Origin: Ahrensia sp.
GTDB taxonomy: Bacteria > Pseudomonadota > Alphaproteobacteria > Rhizobiales > Rhizobiaceae
Reading direction: 5' to 3'
Assembly (NCBI GenBank): GCA_002706335.1
Contig: PAKZ01000017.1
Coordinates: 1-64,000, forward strand
DNA: 64,000 bases
Within the stretch, counting starts at the first letter, position 1. Each line of letters opens with the position of its first letter. Position numbers and translations under genes: made by a program. Below, one piece after another: positions 1 through 8,766 of this stretch. Under the pieces are notes generated by a model. The model was not told the origin of the DNA. It did no database searches and was given only the letters and a program-made list of their open reading frames with translations.

Positions 1-89
1 AGCGAGAACAGCATCTCGACGACACGGCTCAGAAGCCGCCTGTGGTGGGCGACGACCGCGTTCCAGTCTATGCCTTGCGCCGAATACAC
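1..89 (-). CDS. Hypothetical protein, N-terminal fragment cut by the window edge
   Basis: Only the first 29 codons are visible before the left window edge. The frame reads MYSAQGIDWNAVVAHHRRLL and continues with SRVVEMLFSL, which looks like real protein rather than noise. The start is a GTG at 87-89, preceded on the minus strand by a near-perfect Shine-Dalgarno, AAAGGAGG, at 98-105. An in-frame stop lies further upstream, so the gene cannot start much earlier. Too little is visible to assign a family; the Arg-rich stretch running into hydrophobic residues could precede a membrane segment. It is divergent from the DUF2778 gene. Confidence 0.55.
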   Translation of the reverse strand, partial: MYSAQGIDWNAVVAHHRRLLSRVVEMLFS

Positions 90-574
90 CTTGTCGACCT
101 CCTTTGTCCGGCCCTCAAGCTCTTGCCTGCCCTCCGCTTTCGCTTTGGGCGTTCGTCACCTGGCCGGCTGCGCCGACCGCTCCTCACCGTCGCTGGCGGG
201 CCCCTCAAGGATAGGGGCGGCGAAGCGGCGGTGGATGGAATTCCGGCCAAAGGGGCCGAAGAGGCGTTGTCGGCGACAAATTTGATCTGCCGCAAGGCGG
301 CTGGAAAGAATTGATTTACCTTGTTGATTCAGGGTGTTTCGGACCTCGCCCGGGATGCGGGGTGCTGACGGAAAGCAAAATGCCGCCGGAAGCGAGGCCG
401 AAAAGATATCAAACCGGTGCGGCGGGCGCGGCTTGCCGAAAGAGCTGTCACAGTCACAGTTGCCGTCATGTGCTTGCCACATTTACCGGACTTTTGAGGA
501 CGAAATACAAAGTGGGGACGAGTTTATTGACGGAAGGAACTTCCAAATCGCGGATTCTGCGTGAGCGGAAGAGC
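90..574. other. Intergenic region between divergent genes, no gene recognised
   Basis: These 485 bases separate the divergent left-edge gene from the DUF2778 gene. Open frames cross the region on both strands but show no recognisable domain and mostly overlap each other. I see no convincing RNA gene, repeat or terminator. The promoters of both flanking genes should lie here. If the downstream gene starts at GTG 512, or further upstream, this region is correspondingly shorter. Confidence 0.5.
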
Positions 575-1726
575 GTGAGGAAAATTCTTCGCCCGGCACG
601 CATCATTCCGATGATCGGACTTGCCGGCCTGATGGCCGCCGCGCCGATGATGGCCCGAGGGCTTGCGCAATTCTCCGTCGGCATGTTCGCCGTGCCCGTG
701 TCCGTGCAGGCTTCCGTATCGGGAACGGCCCGCGCCGGGTTTTCGGAACCGCGCGAAACGGGCCGTCGGCTTCAGTTGGCCGAGGATGTCCTGTCGGACC
801 GTCTCGACCGTGTTTTCCACGTGGCGATGGAAGAGGATGCCGCGAAGGTTCCGGCTCCGCATTTCGCCGATTTCGATACGCGCCGGATTCCGGTGCGGAC
901 ATCGGACGCAAAGCCGCTTTCCGATATCGACCGTTTCGCGATGCTGCCCGGCGATACGGCCGCTGTGACGCTTGCCAGCCTGGAAGAGAGGTTTGCGCCC
1001 ATGCGTATGGCGGAAGCCGCCGATGCGGCCGTGGACGCTGCCATCGCCCTAGCGCTCGCGACCGGAGAAGAGGAAGAACTGGCCGGCGAGAGCACTGAAG
1101 AGGCGATTGCCAGCCTCGAAAGCCGGCTGCCGGAAGAGGTTGTCGTGCCGATCCCGCGTCCCGCCTATTCCGCCAAGCCGAAACAGGCCTCCACCGCGCT
1201 CGCCTATGCCAATCCGAATGCGGAAATCGAGGAAGAAGAGACGCGCGACGGCATTTTCGGCCGGCTGTTTGGCAAGCGAAACGACTCGCTGCTCCCCGAC
1301 CGCGGCAGCAAGGTCGCGGTCTACGACATAGGAGCGCAAATGGTTTACATGCCAAATGGCGAAAAGCTGGAAGCGCATTCCGGTCTCGGCCACATGAAGG
1401 ACAATCCGCGCTACGTCAAAGAGAAGAACAAGGGGCCGACGCCGCCGAATCTCTACAATCTGCGTATGCGCGAAGCCCGTTTCCACGGGGTCGAGGCGAT
1501 CCGCCTGCTGCCGGCCGACGGCAAGAAGAAATTCAACCGCGACGGCCTGTTGGCGCATACCTACATGTATGTGGCCGGCGGCGGCAAGGACAAGTCGCAG
1601 TCGAATGGCTGCGTGGTCTTCAAGGATTACGACAAGTTCCTGACCGCCTTCAAACGCGGCGAGGTCAAGCACATGATCGTCGTCGGACACTTGAAGGAAG
1701 TGCCGACTTATCTGGCGGCGCTTTGA
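575..1726 (+). CDS. DUF2778 (Tlde1-like L,D-transpeptidase fold) secreted protein
   Basis: From this start the protein has about 383 residues. A basic N-terminus and a hydrophobic segment (IIPMIGLAGLMAAAPMMARG) suggest a signal peptide or membrane anchor. A long low-complexity middle rich in Glu and Ala follows. The last ~140 residues match DUF2778: they begin near VYDIGAQMVYMPNGEKL, include GPTPPNLYNLR, and end with a His followed by SNGCVVF. That His...S-x-G-C arrangement is the active-site pattern of the L,D-transpeptidase-like Tlde1 family, so a role in cell-wall modification is inferred. The start is uncertain: GTG 575 has a nearby GGAAG, while GTG 512 has GAGGA upstream and also precedes the hydrophobic segment. 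Confidence 0.7.
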   Translation: MRKILRPARIIPMIGLAGLMAAAPMMARGLAQFSVGMFAVPVSVQASVSGTARAGFSEPRETGRRLQLAEDVLSDRLDRVFHVAMEEDAAKVPAPHFADFDTRRIPVRTSDAKPLSDIDRFAMLPGDTAAVTLASLEERFAPMRMAEAADAAVDAAIALALATGEEEELAGESTEEAIASLESRLPEEVVVPIPRPAYSAKPKQASTALAYANPNAEIEEEETRDGIFGRLFGKRNDSLLPDRGSKVAVYDIGAQMVYMPNGEKLEAHSGLGHMKDNPRYVKEKNKGPTPPNLYNLRMREARFHGVEAIRLLPADGKKKFNRDGLLAHTYMYVAGGGKDKSQSNGCVVFKDYDKFLTAFKRGEVKHMIVVGHLKEVPTYLAAL

Positions 1727-1887
1727 CATTTACGCCTGACGGAGGCGACTGCCTGTTTTTACCCCACCGTTAAGCTTCGCTTCGCTCGCTGGCGGGGCCA
1801 CGCCGGCAAGGACTATGCAAATTCGTGTTGTTGCCAGAGGTGGCCATTCGCGCATAGCCTGCGGGCTTTCCAGCGGAGGACTGCCGA

Positions 1888-2211
1888 ATGAATCTGGTTT
1901 CACGATCTGCACGCATGATGATTTTGGCCGCGGCCGTCATGGCGGCGGCGCCGGCGATGGCGGCCGACCATGCGGTCACCATCAAGGGTTTCGCCTTCTC
2001 GCCGGCCACGCTGACCGTGGCGGCCGGCGACACGGTGACCTTCACCAATGAGGATAGCGCGCCGCACACGGCGACCGCCGGGGACGGCAGCTTCGATACC
2101 GGCCGGCTCAACAAGGGCGCATCGGCGACCGTGACCATCGCCGGCGCCGGAAACCATGCCTACAAGTGCAACTTCCATGCGAGCATGAAGGGCACGATCT
2201 CGGCGAACTGA
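1888..2211 (+). CDS. Periplasmic cupredoxin (plastocyanin/amicyanin-like)
   Basis: A 107-residue protein. A Sec signal peptide ends near AAPAMAA, followed by one cupredoxin domain. Type-1 copper ligands are visible in the expected order: His in SAPHTA, then Cys and His in YKCNFH, then Met in SMKG. The loop between Cys and Met is short, as in amicyanin/pseudoazurin-like proteins. It probably carries electrons in the periplasm or buffers copper; no redox partner gene is adjacent. The ATG is preceded by GGAGGA at a normal distance. It is convergent with the dodecin gene downstream. Confidence 0.85.
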   Translation: MNLVSRSARMMILAAAVMAAAPAMAADHAVTIKGFAFSPATLTVAAGDTVTFTNEDSAPHTATAGDGSFDTGRLNKGASATVTIAGAGNHAYKCNFHASMKGTISAN

Positions 2212-2223
2212 TCCGCCGGGGCG

Positions 2224-2433
2224 TCAGCCTTCCAGCGTAAAGCCGATCTTCAGGGTGACCTGCCAGTGGCCGACCTTGCCGTCGACGATGTGGCCGCGCG
2301 TGTCGGTCACCTCGAACCACTGCATGTTGCGGACGGTTTTCGCCGCCGTGGCGATGGCGTTCGATATGGCGTCCTCGATGCCCGTGGCGGACGAGCCGGT
2401 CAGTTCGATCGACTTGTAGACGTGATTGCTCAT
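2224..2433 (-). CDS. Dodecin family flavin-binding protein
   Basis: A 69-residue protein, the usual dodecin length. It starts [15 protein letters not shown] and contains the dodecin core: a helix rich in [13 protein letters not shown] followed by MQWFEV, then [11 protein letters not shown]. Dodecins form hollow dodecamers in the cytosol that store or buffer flavins; the Trp of MQWFEV and the Gln of HWQV correspond to the flavin-stacking and flavin-binding residues of the family. The ATG at 2433 is chosen because GGGAGGA sits five bases upstream; an in-frame extension of seven codons (MNEREET) covers that ribosome site and is rejected. The gene lies downstream of the phytase-like gene, beyond its terminator. 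Confidence 0.88.
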   Translation of the reverse strand: MSNHVYKSIELTGSSATGIEDAISNAIATAAKTVRNMQWFEVTDTRGHIVDGKVGHWQVTLKIGFTLEG

Positions 2434-2521
2434 GGTCTCCTCCCTTTCGTTCACGACAGGCCCGAGGCTTCCATGACGAGATGGCCGTTGTGAGGCTGGA
2501 GCGCGAGAGGACTGGCCACAA

Positions 2522-2556
2522 GAAAAAGAAGCCGGAGCGTCGCCGCCCCGGCTTCC
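2522..2556 (-). terminator. Rho-independent terminator of the phytase-like gene
   Basis: On the minus strand a 12-bp stem (GAAGCCGGGGCG paired with CGCTCCGGCTTC, one G-U pair, 4-nt GCGA loop) is followed by TTTTT. It lies about 25 bases after the stop codon of the phytase-like gene. Confidence 0.8.
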
Positions 2557-2580
2557 TGTCCTGCCTTGGGAGGCTGGAGC

Positions 2581-4770
2581 TTACATCGTTCCCATGGCGC
2601 CGAGGCGCAGGAACAGGGTTTCGCCGTTGGAGTCGTCGACACCGTCATTATCGGTGACCGCATATGCGTTGCCGGCGGCGTCGATGGTGAAGCCCTCGAT
2701 CTTGTCGACGACATAGCCGCCGGTCGATTTCAGGTCCGGGATGAAGTCGTGCACCAGTTCCTTGGTGACGACCGGCAGGTCGCCGCCGAGCGCGGCCGGC
2801 TGCAGTTCGGAGACGGGCACGCGATAGAGCGCCTTCAGCTTTGCGGCGTCGCCGATCTGATTGTCGCGCTCGACGATATAGACATAGTCGCCATTGGCGG
2901 TGATCTCCGACAGGCCAACCCAGCCGGCGCCTTTTGGCTCAAGCGGGTAGCGCACCGCGCCGGCCCATTTCTTCTCTTTGGTGTCGTAGGCGAGCAGCTT
3001 GACCTGACCGGCCGGATCGTCTCCCCATTCGCGCTGGATCGCGACCCAGAGCATGTCGCCAATCTTCGCCACGCCCTCGGAGCCAAAGCGCTTCTCGACG
3101 GAGGCAAGCTCGGCCGGGAAGGCGACCTGGGCCTTGATCTGGCCCTTGGCGTTGACGTGGTAAAGCGCATGCGGGATCAGCCGGTCGGTACGGCCTTCGG
3201 AGGCAATCCAGAAGCCGCCTTCGCCATCCGTGGTGATGCCTTCCTGGTCCATCAACTGGGCGGGCGCGCCGCCACGGGTGATGCGGGTGGCCTCGGTGAT
3301 CCTGGCCGGCCTCTGGTTGGCGTCGATGGTGAAGATCGTCGGCTGCATGGCGTAGAAGCTATCGTTCACGCCATAGAGGATCCCCGGCTTTTCCGGATCG
3401 GCGGTCAGGCCCGACATCGCGCCCCAGCCGATGGGACGGTCGCCGTCCATTTCGGAAACCAGCATCGGATAGGCGGGTTCGCCCTCCGCATAGGAATAGA
3501 GGGTGACGTGTGAACGCACACCGCCATCCTCGATCAGGTCGGCCTCGTTGGCGACGGCGAGCAGGTTGCGTCCCGGGATCGCCACTGCGCCTTCCGGAGC
3601 GAGCGCCGTCGGCAGGATCTGCTTCAGTACCGGCGCCGCGCCCGTGTCCTCATAGACGCCGACGACCGAGCCTCGTTCGGACAGAAGGAAGATATAGGTC
3701 GTGGTGCCGAAAGTGGCGATCTCCATGCCTTCCGGCTCAACACCCTTGTTGCCCGAGCGCTTTTCCGGGTAATGGCCGGCCATGGCGACTTCGTATTCGA
3801 AGGACAGGCCGCTGTCATAGAGAACTTCACCCTTCTTCGAGAAGATGGTGAAGCCGCGCGAACCGCCCTTCCAGTCGCCCTCATTGGCGATGACGAGGCG
3901 GTCGTCGTCGAGCCACTGCACGGCGTCGGGCTCCCGCGGGACGGCGGTCAGCTTGCCGTCGAAGGTCAGTGCGCCTTCTTCTTCGGTGTCAACATTGTCG
4001 AGAGCGACCGATCCGGCGGAAAAGTGCGAGACGATGTCGCCGGTCTTGCCGTCGACGATGACGATCTCGTTGTTTTCCTGCATCGTCATGGCGATTTCGC
4101 CGGCTTCGTTGAAATCGACGAATTCGGGCTCGGGATCTTCCGGTGCGACTTCGGCGAGGCCGGTGACATCGACCATTTTCAGGCTGGCGCAATCGAGTGC
4201 ACCATCCGAGGCGGAGACGATGGCGAGCGCGCCGGCCGGCATCTGCGGCAGGCCGCCGTCACCCAGATCCTCGTCGCGTTCGTTCTCGATGGCGACGGCG
4301 ACCATCGTGCCGTCTTTCGACAGTGCGACGGAGTCGGGCTGGCCGCCGAGGTCGCAGGACTGTTCGATCTCACGGGTCTCGAGATTGACCGAGAGAAGCA
4401 CGCCCGACGGGTTCGTGTAGCTTTCGGAGGTATTGAGACCGACAAAGGCGTGACCGGACTGGACGACCAGCGAGGTCGGCTCTCCGTCGAGTTTTACATA
4501 ACCGCCGGGGGCAGGATTGGCGGGGTCGGAAATGTCGATCATGCCGATGCCGCCGAACGGGCTGTCGGAATAGACCAGCGTCATGCCGTCTTCCGTGACG
4601 TAGATGATTTCAGACGACGTTTCCGACGCGGGATCAGCGTCGGCGGGAAGGTTGGTGTAGACCGGGAAGGACGCGATACGGTTGAAGACCATATCGGCGT
4701 GGGCCGGCGCGGCGGCGAACAGCGCGGAAAGCGCGGTGCCGGCGGCCAGCAGTCTGGATTGTCTGGACAT
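2581..4770 (-). CDS. Secreted esterase-like activity of phytase family protein
   Basis: A 729-residue exported protein with a signal peptide ending near AAPAHA. The N-terminal half (roughly residues 40-400) looks like a beta-propeller with repeated strand-turn units such as GMIDISDPANP and EIVIVDGKTG. The C-terminal ~330 residues match the phytase-like esterase domain (PF13449 type), with DQEGITTDGEGGFWIASEG and KIEGFTIDAAGNAYAVTDND. The family is secreted or periplasmic and thought to hydrolyse phosphate esters, but activity is poorly established. The upstream Pho-box array supports a phosphate-scavenging role. A strong terminator follows the gene. Confidence 0.8.
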   Translation of the reverse strand: MSRQSRLLAAGTALSALFAAAPAHADMVFNRIASFPVYTNLPADADPASETSSEIIYVTEDGMTLVYSDSPFGGIGMIDISDPANPAPGGYVKLDGEPTSLVVQSGHAFVGLNTSESYTNPSGVLLSVNLETREIEQSCDLGGQPDSVALSKDGTMVAVAIENERDEDLGDGGLPQMPAGALAIVSASDGALDCASLKMVDVTGLAEVAPEDPEPEFVDFNEAGEIAMTMQENNEIVIVDGKTGDIVSHFSAGSVALDNVDTEEEGALTFDGKLTAVPREPDAVQWLDDDRLVIANEGDWKGGSRGFTIFSKKGEVLYDSGLSFEYEVAMAGHYPEKRSGNKGVEPEGMEIATFGTTTYIFLLSERGSVVGVYEDTGAAPVLKQILPTALAPEGAVAIPGRNLLAVANEADLIEDGGVRSHVTLYSYAEGEPAYPMLVSEMDGDRPIGWGAMSGLTADPEKPGILYGVNDSFYAMQPTIFTIDANQRPARITEATRITRGGAPAQLMDQEGITTDGEGGFWIASEGRTDRLIPHALYHVNAKGQIKAQVAFPAELASVEKRFGSEGVAKIGDMLWVAIQREWGDDPAGQVKLLAYDTKEKKWAGAVRYPLEPKGAGWVGLSEITANGDYVYIVERDNQIGDAAKLKALYRVPVSELQPAALGGDLPVVTKELVHDFIPDLKSTGGYVVDKIEGFTIDAAGNAYAVTDNDGVDDSNGETLFLRLGAMGTM

Positions 4771-5167
4771 GCCTCAGCTCCCAAAAAATGTGCGGAATGC
4801 GATAGAACGGCCCTGAACGCGGGCCCGACGTGACAAACGCCTTGTTCGCGAGGCAGATGACAGGCCCATGACAGGACTGCGAAGAAATGATGACAGGTTG
4901 AGTCGTTTCGTTAGGACGCCGTTAGGGAAGAAATGACGGCGCGGAGCAGGATTAAGGTTCTGTCAAAGCGCGCCTTGCTACCGATCACGGTGCAGCGGTC
5001 GTCTTCCGTGACGAGGCATGACGCCAGGACGCTGCCCCGGGCCGAGCCCGAATGTCGCGCAGTGCCGATAGAGACAGGCGCGCGCCAATTCCAGAACAAG
5101 AAGCCGTAAAGGCGGACCGGCCGAACATGCTTTGAGCATCGTAACAGGCCTGTCGGGTGAAGTGGGC
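4771..5167. other. Divergent intergenic region holding the Pho-box array
   Basis: About 400 bases separate the minus-strand phytase-like gene from the plus-strand GGDEF-EAL gene. Apart from the Pho boxes at 4857-4896, I see no gene, RNA or strong hairpin. A short minus-strand open frame crosses it but has no recognisable domain. A TTG-started extension of the GGDEF-EAL gene could begin at 5132. Confidence 0.5.
4857..4896 (-). promoter_or_regulatory. Pho box array (PhoB sites) upstream of the phytase-like gene
   Basis: Read on the minus strand, three exact CTGTCAT heptamers lie at 4890-4896, 4868-4874 and 4857-4863. The last two form a textbook Pho box, CTGTCAT-GGGC-CTGTCAT, with 11-bp periodicity. 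The first is 22 bp away, so it stays in the same helical phase. They lie 87-126 bp upstream of the phytase-like start codon at 4770. The Pho-box consensus is established knowledge; regulation of this gene is inferred. Confidence 0.78.
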
Positions 5168-7138
5168 ATGGGTCAGCAAGAAGAGCGTGACTGCATCGCA
5201 TCGGAGGGGGCACTGTCGTGGGGGGATATTCCTCCGGACGCGGCGCTGTGCGGCAAGGCTGCGATGTGCCGCGAGCTCGCGGCTTCCTACGAGCCGATGT
5301 TCAAGGCCATCCTGCTTCCGGTTGCGGCCTATTTTTCGATCACCGCCGTAACCCATCTGCTTTTCTCAACCTCTCCCAATGCCCCGATTATGGCGCTTTC
5401 CTCGGCCGTCATCGGATTGGCCTTCCTTGCCATGGGCCTCAAGGTGCGGCGTGGCGAAATGAGCTATCGAAAACTGGAGATGGTGGGCTTTTCCGCCTTC
5501 GGTCTTGCCTATCTCAAGATTGTCTCCAACCAGCTTATGAATCCGGAGCCGACGAAGCTCTTCTATTTCATGCTGGTCATGCTGGTCGTCTCGATGTTCG
5601 GGATCAGCATCCGGCTGGTTTCGATCGCGATCGTCCTGTCCGTCGCAACTATGCTGCTCTTCGCGGCGCCCTACGGCTCGACGATGCTGGCGCAATACAC
5701 GGTCATTGCGATGGCCGGCTCGATCGCCGCTTATTGCATGTCGAAAATGGTCCGTAGCGCGATAACCCGCGAGATCCGCGCCCGCATGACTTCGGACCGG
5801 CTGCGCAAACTGGCCGAGATACAGGCCGAGCAGGACATGCTGACCGGTCTGCCGAACCGGCGCAATTTCTTCCGCCAGCTGCGCGAGCGGCTGCAGCGTG
5901 CGCGCGACGGCGGCGAGGGCTTCGTTCTCGGCATTGTCGATCTCGACGGGTTCAAGGCGATCAACGACACCTATGGCCACACGGTCGGCGACATGCTGCT
6001 GAGCGAAGTGGCGAACCGGCTGAAGCAGGCCGGCGGCTGCGAGGGACAGGTTTCGCGGATGGGCGGCGACGAATTCGCGGTGCTGATCGACGGGCGCCGC
6101 AGCGCCAAACAGTTGCACGATTACGGCCGCGCGCTGTGCGACAGCATTCGTGCCCAGTATCTGATTTCCGGCCTCGAATTCTCGGTATCGGCCTCCGTCG
6201 GCTTTGTCCGCTCGGATATGTCGGAGCACGACGAGGTTGCCTTGATCGAACGCGCCGACTTCGCCATGTTCCGCGCCAAGGCGAATGGTTCGGGCACCGT
6301 GATCTTTACGCCGCGCCTCGAGGAAGACCTGCAGCAGATCGGCCGTATCGAACAGGCGCTGCGCATCAGCGACAAGGAAGAGGAGATGTCGGTCGTCTTC
6401 CAGCCGCAGGTCGACATTCATTCCGGCAAGACGACCGGTTTCGAGGCGCTGGCGCGCTGGAACAGTCCGACGCTCGGCCATGTGCGCCCCGATGTGTTCA
6501 TCGCGGCGGCGGAACGGACGGGGCTTATCGAGGAGATGACGCCGATCCTGCTCAACAAGGCGCTGAAATTCGCCAGCGGCTGGCCGGAAAATCTGAAGCT
6601 TTCCTTCAATCTGTCGATTCGTGACATCATGTCACCGTCGGCCATCGACAAGTTATGCAACATTATCGAGCAGAGCGGCATCGATCCGAAGCGGCTCGAA
6701 TTCGAGGTGACCGAAACGCTGATCATGTCGGATTTCGAGACGGCGCGGAAGTCGCTCGCGCGCTTGCAGCAGCTCGGTTCGCGCGTGGCGCTGGACGATT
6801 TCGGCGTCGGCTACGCCAATTTCGGCCATATCGACCAGCTCTCGATCAATACGATCAAGATCGACCGTTCGTTCGTCACGCGGCTTTCCAATGGCGGCCA
6901 GACGGTCAAGCTGATCAAGACGATGGTCGACATGTGCTCGACGCTCGGGGTCGGCTCAATTGTCGAAGGGGTTGAGACCGAGCAGGAACTGGCGGTGCTT
7001 CGCGGCATCGGCGCGCGCAATGTGCAGGGCTATTACTATTCGAAGCCGATGGCGGCCGAGGATATTCCGTCCTTCCTTTCGCAGTCGCTCCTGGCCACCA
7101 TCGGTAGCCCCAACGTCTCCGCAAAGCGGGCTGTCTGA
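5168..7138 (+). CDS. Membrane GGDEF-EAL protein (c-di-GMP synthesis/hydrolysis)
   Basis: About 656 residues from this ATG. The N-terminal ~190 residues hold several hydrophobic helices, suggesting a MASE-like membrane sensor. A GGDEF domain follows with intact RMGGDEFAVL. No RxxD inhibitory site is seen just upstream (GCEGQVSRM). The C-terminal EAL domain keeps the catalytic residues: FEALARW, the Asn of SFNLS, the Glu of EVTE, LDDFGVGY, the Lys of TIKIDRSF, VEGVE and VQGYYYSKP. Both domains therefore look competent, though one may only regulate the other. A TTG start at 5132 or GTG at 5159 is possible; ribosome-site evidence is weak for all three. A second protein of the same architecture lies at 21.3-23.3 kb. 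Confidence 0.85.
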   Translation: MGQQEERDCIASEGALSWGDIPPDAALCGKAAMCRELAASYEPMFKAILLPVAAYFSITAVTHLLFSTSPNAPIMALSSAVIGLAFLAMGLKVRRGEMSYRKLEMVGFSAFGLAYLKIVSNQLMNPEPTKLFYFMLVMLVVSMFGISIRLVSIAIVLSVATMLLFAAPYGSTMLAQYTVIAMAGSIAAYCMSKMVRSAITREIRARMTSDRLRKLAEIQAEQDMLTGLPNRRNFFRQLRERLQRARDGGEGFVLGIVDLDGFKAINDTYGHTVGDMLLSEVANRLKQAGGCEGQVSRMGGDEFAVLIDGRRSAKQLHDYGRALCDSIRAQYLISGLEFSVSASVGFVRSDMSEHDEVALIERADFAMFRAKANGSGTVIFTPRLEEDLQQIGRIEQALRISDKEEEMSVVFQPQVDIHSGKTTGFEALARWNSPTLGHVRPDVFIAAAERTGLIEEMTPILLNKALKFASGWPENLKLSFNLSIRDIMSPSAIDKLCNIIEQSGIDPKRLEFEVTETLIMSDFETARKSLARLQQLGSRVALDDFGVGYANFGHIDQLSINTIKIDRSFVTRLSNGGQTVKLIKTMVDMCSTLGVGSIVEGVETEQELAVLRGIGARNVQGYYYSKPMAAEDIPSFLSQSLLATIGSPNVSAKRAV

Positions 7139-7286
7139 CCGTCCGTCCCCCGCGCCGCCGACGCGGCGCGGAGCGCTTGTTGCGAAGCGCGCCGAGATGC
7201 GCTATGGAGCGCGCATTCTTCCGGAAATCAGTGGTTCGAGACCACGCCCGCGGCACCGGCGCGGACGAACAGGAAAGGTTTATCCA

Positions 7287-8009
7287 ATGGCAAATACGCT
7301 TCTGATGCCCAAGGCGACCGCTGTCTGGCTGGTCGACAACACGGCTCTTTCCTTCGACCAGATCGCGCAGTTCTGCAAGCTGCATCCGCTTGAGGTGAAA
7401 GCGATCGCCGACGGCGAATCGGCGCAGGGCATCAAGGGTCTGGATCCGATCAATACCGGCCAGTTGTCGCGCGAGGAAATCGCCAAGGCGGAAAAGGATT
7501 CGAACTACCAACTGAAGCTGGCAACATCGAAATATGTCGTGCCGGAGCTGCGCAAGAAGGGCCCGCGCTACACGCCGGTTTCCAAGCGCCAGGACCGCCC
7601 GAACGCGATTCTCTGGCTGGTGCGCAATCACCCGGAACTGAAGGACGCCCAGATTTCGCGCCTCGTCGGCACGACCAAGAACACGATCGAGCAGATCCGC
7701 AACCGCACCCACTGGAACTCGGCCAATCTGCAGCCGGTCGATCCGGTGGCGCTCGGCCTGTGTTCGCAGATCGACCTCGATTTCGAGGTACAGAAGGCGG
7801 CCAAGTCGCGTCCCGCTCCGACCGAGGACCAGCAGGGCGACAGCCTGCTGCCGGCTTCCGAGACCGAGAACCTGCCGGTCGATGACATCCTGACGCGTCC
7901 TTCGGCGCCGAAGGAAGAGGAAGAAGAGCTCGACGCCGATGCCGTCTTCGCCAAGCTCAGCTCGCTCAAGGGTTCGCGCAGCGAAGAGGAAGACGAGGAC
8001 GAGCAGTAA
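7287..8009 (+). CDS. trcR: Cell cycle transcriptional regulator TrcR (DUF1013)
   Basis: A 240-residue protein matching DUF1013, recently described as TrcR in alphaproteobacteria. The first ~170 residues are the conserved core, with MPKATAVWLVDNTALSFDQI and a helix-turn-helix-like section around RLVGTTKNTIEQIRNRTHW. The acidic tail (KEEEEELDAD and a terminal EEEDEDEQ) is poorly conserved in the family. The role as a transcription factor acting with the cell-cycle circuitry comes from family knowledge. The ATG has AGGAAAGG upstream; a longer in-frame extension to 6960 overlaps the GGDEF-EAL gene and is rejected. A strong terminator follows. Confidence 0.88.
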   Translation: MANTLLMPKATAVWLVDNTALSFDQIAQFCKLHPLEVKAIADGESAQGIKGLDPINTGQLSREEIAKAEKDSNYQLKLATSKYVVPELRKKGPRYTPVSKRQDRPNAILWLVRNHPELKDAQISRLVGTTKNTIEQIRNRTHWNSANLQPVDPVALGLCSQIDLDFEVQKAAKSRPAPTEDQQGDSLLPASETENLPVDDILTRPSAPKEEEEELDADAVFAKLSSLKGSRSEEEDEDEQ

Positions 8010-8032
8010 ACGCAAAATCCGTCCGGACCAGC

Positions 8033-8058
8033 AAAGCCCGCCGATCGGCGGGCTTTTT
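8033..8058 (+). terminator. Rho-independent terminator after trcR
   Basis: AAGCCCGCCGA and TCGGCGGGCTT form a perfect palindromic hairpin followed by TTTTTT, 24 bases after the trcR stop codon. Confidence 0.88.
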
Positions 8059-8200
8059 TCATACGGAGATGGATTCTGCGACAAGAATCCGGGGTGCGCG
8101 AACAAGAAAAACGCGTCTTTCCACACTCCGGACGGGATTTATATTTTCAGAATGGAAAAATCTGTCTATCCTGCGGCTTCATCCTTGGGGCTGGGTGGTT

Positions 8201-8503
8201 ATGACGGGGCGCGCGAAGCAAATCGAGGTGTCCAGGCTGTCGGGTCGAATCTGGCGGGATGGGCACAAATTGGACCTGCAAATCTACCGGTTGAGCGGAC
8301 GCGATCTCGGTTGGGTCCTCGAAGTGAAGGCGGAAGGCAGCAAGCCTGTCATCTGGGACCATGCCTTCGCAAGCGAGGGCGCGGCGATCAGCGAGTTCAA
8401 TCGCGCGATGAAAGAGGAAGGATTGTCGGCGTTTATGGTCGACAGACCCCGATTTCGCGGCTTCGGAGCGCCGCCTCGCGGCAGCAGTGAGGGGCTTTCC
8501 TGA
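8201..8503 (+). CDS. Conserved hypothetical protein, about 100 residues
   Basis: I do not recognise the family. From ATG 8201 the product begins MTGRAKQIEVSRLSGRIWRD and reads as a compact soluble protein with alternating strands (KLDLQIYRLSG, GWVLEVKAEG) and one helix (AAISEFNRAMKEEG). There is no signal peptide or membrane segment. The start at 8201 is preferred because the upstream in-frame extension to 8069 is Arg/Trp-rich and looks non-coding. A 301-residue open frame on the opposite strand covers the same bases and is treated as a shadow. The trcR terminator lies upstream, so it is probably transcribed alone. Confidence 0.55.
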   Translation: MTGRAKQIEVSRLSGRIWRDGHKLDLQIYRLSGRDLGWVLEVKAEGSKPVIWDHAFASEGAAISEFNRAMKEEGLSAFMVDRPRFRGFGAPPRGSSEGLS

Positions 8504-8617
8504 GGCCCCGAGCCTCGCCGCGCGAACATCCGATCATGGACGAGACCATGGCCGCCGCGCTTGCCGGCCGGCATATCCGCCGCAGGTCTTTTCGGTGGGA
8601 TAACGTTGTTTGCGCCG

Positions 8618-8705
8618 CCTAGAACTGTTGGCAATTTACATCTAATTGTAGATTTTTTGTTTAAGTATTCCTTTAGGTAATTTGCAGTATAAAATGGTTC
8701 TTCAA
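8618..8705 (+). promoter_or_regulatory. AT-rich probable promoter region of the first TadG-like gene
   Basis: A patch far more AT-rich than its surroundings lies 60-150 bases upstream of the first TadG-like gene. It contains a small dyad, ATCTA-attg-TAGAT at 8640-8653 followed by a T run, and a TATAAAAT-like -10 sequence near 8688. No well-spaced -35 is visible, so an exact promoter cannot be assigned. Confidence 0.35.
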
Positions 8706-8766
8706 CTTGCATGACGGCGTCCGGCATCCCGCCGCCGCCCGCCATGCTGCGTACCGGGGGGTGTGC

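Noticed and set aside
4857-4896. CTGTCA sequences near 13440-13460 and 18290 as further Pho boxes
   Set aside because: The 13.4 kb copies form an inverted repeat rather than a direct 11-bp repeat, and the 18.3 kb copy is a single heptamer, so neither fits a Pho box.
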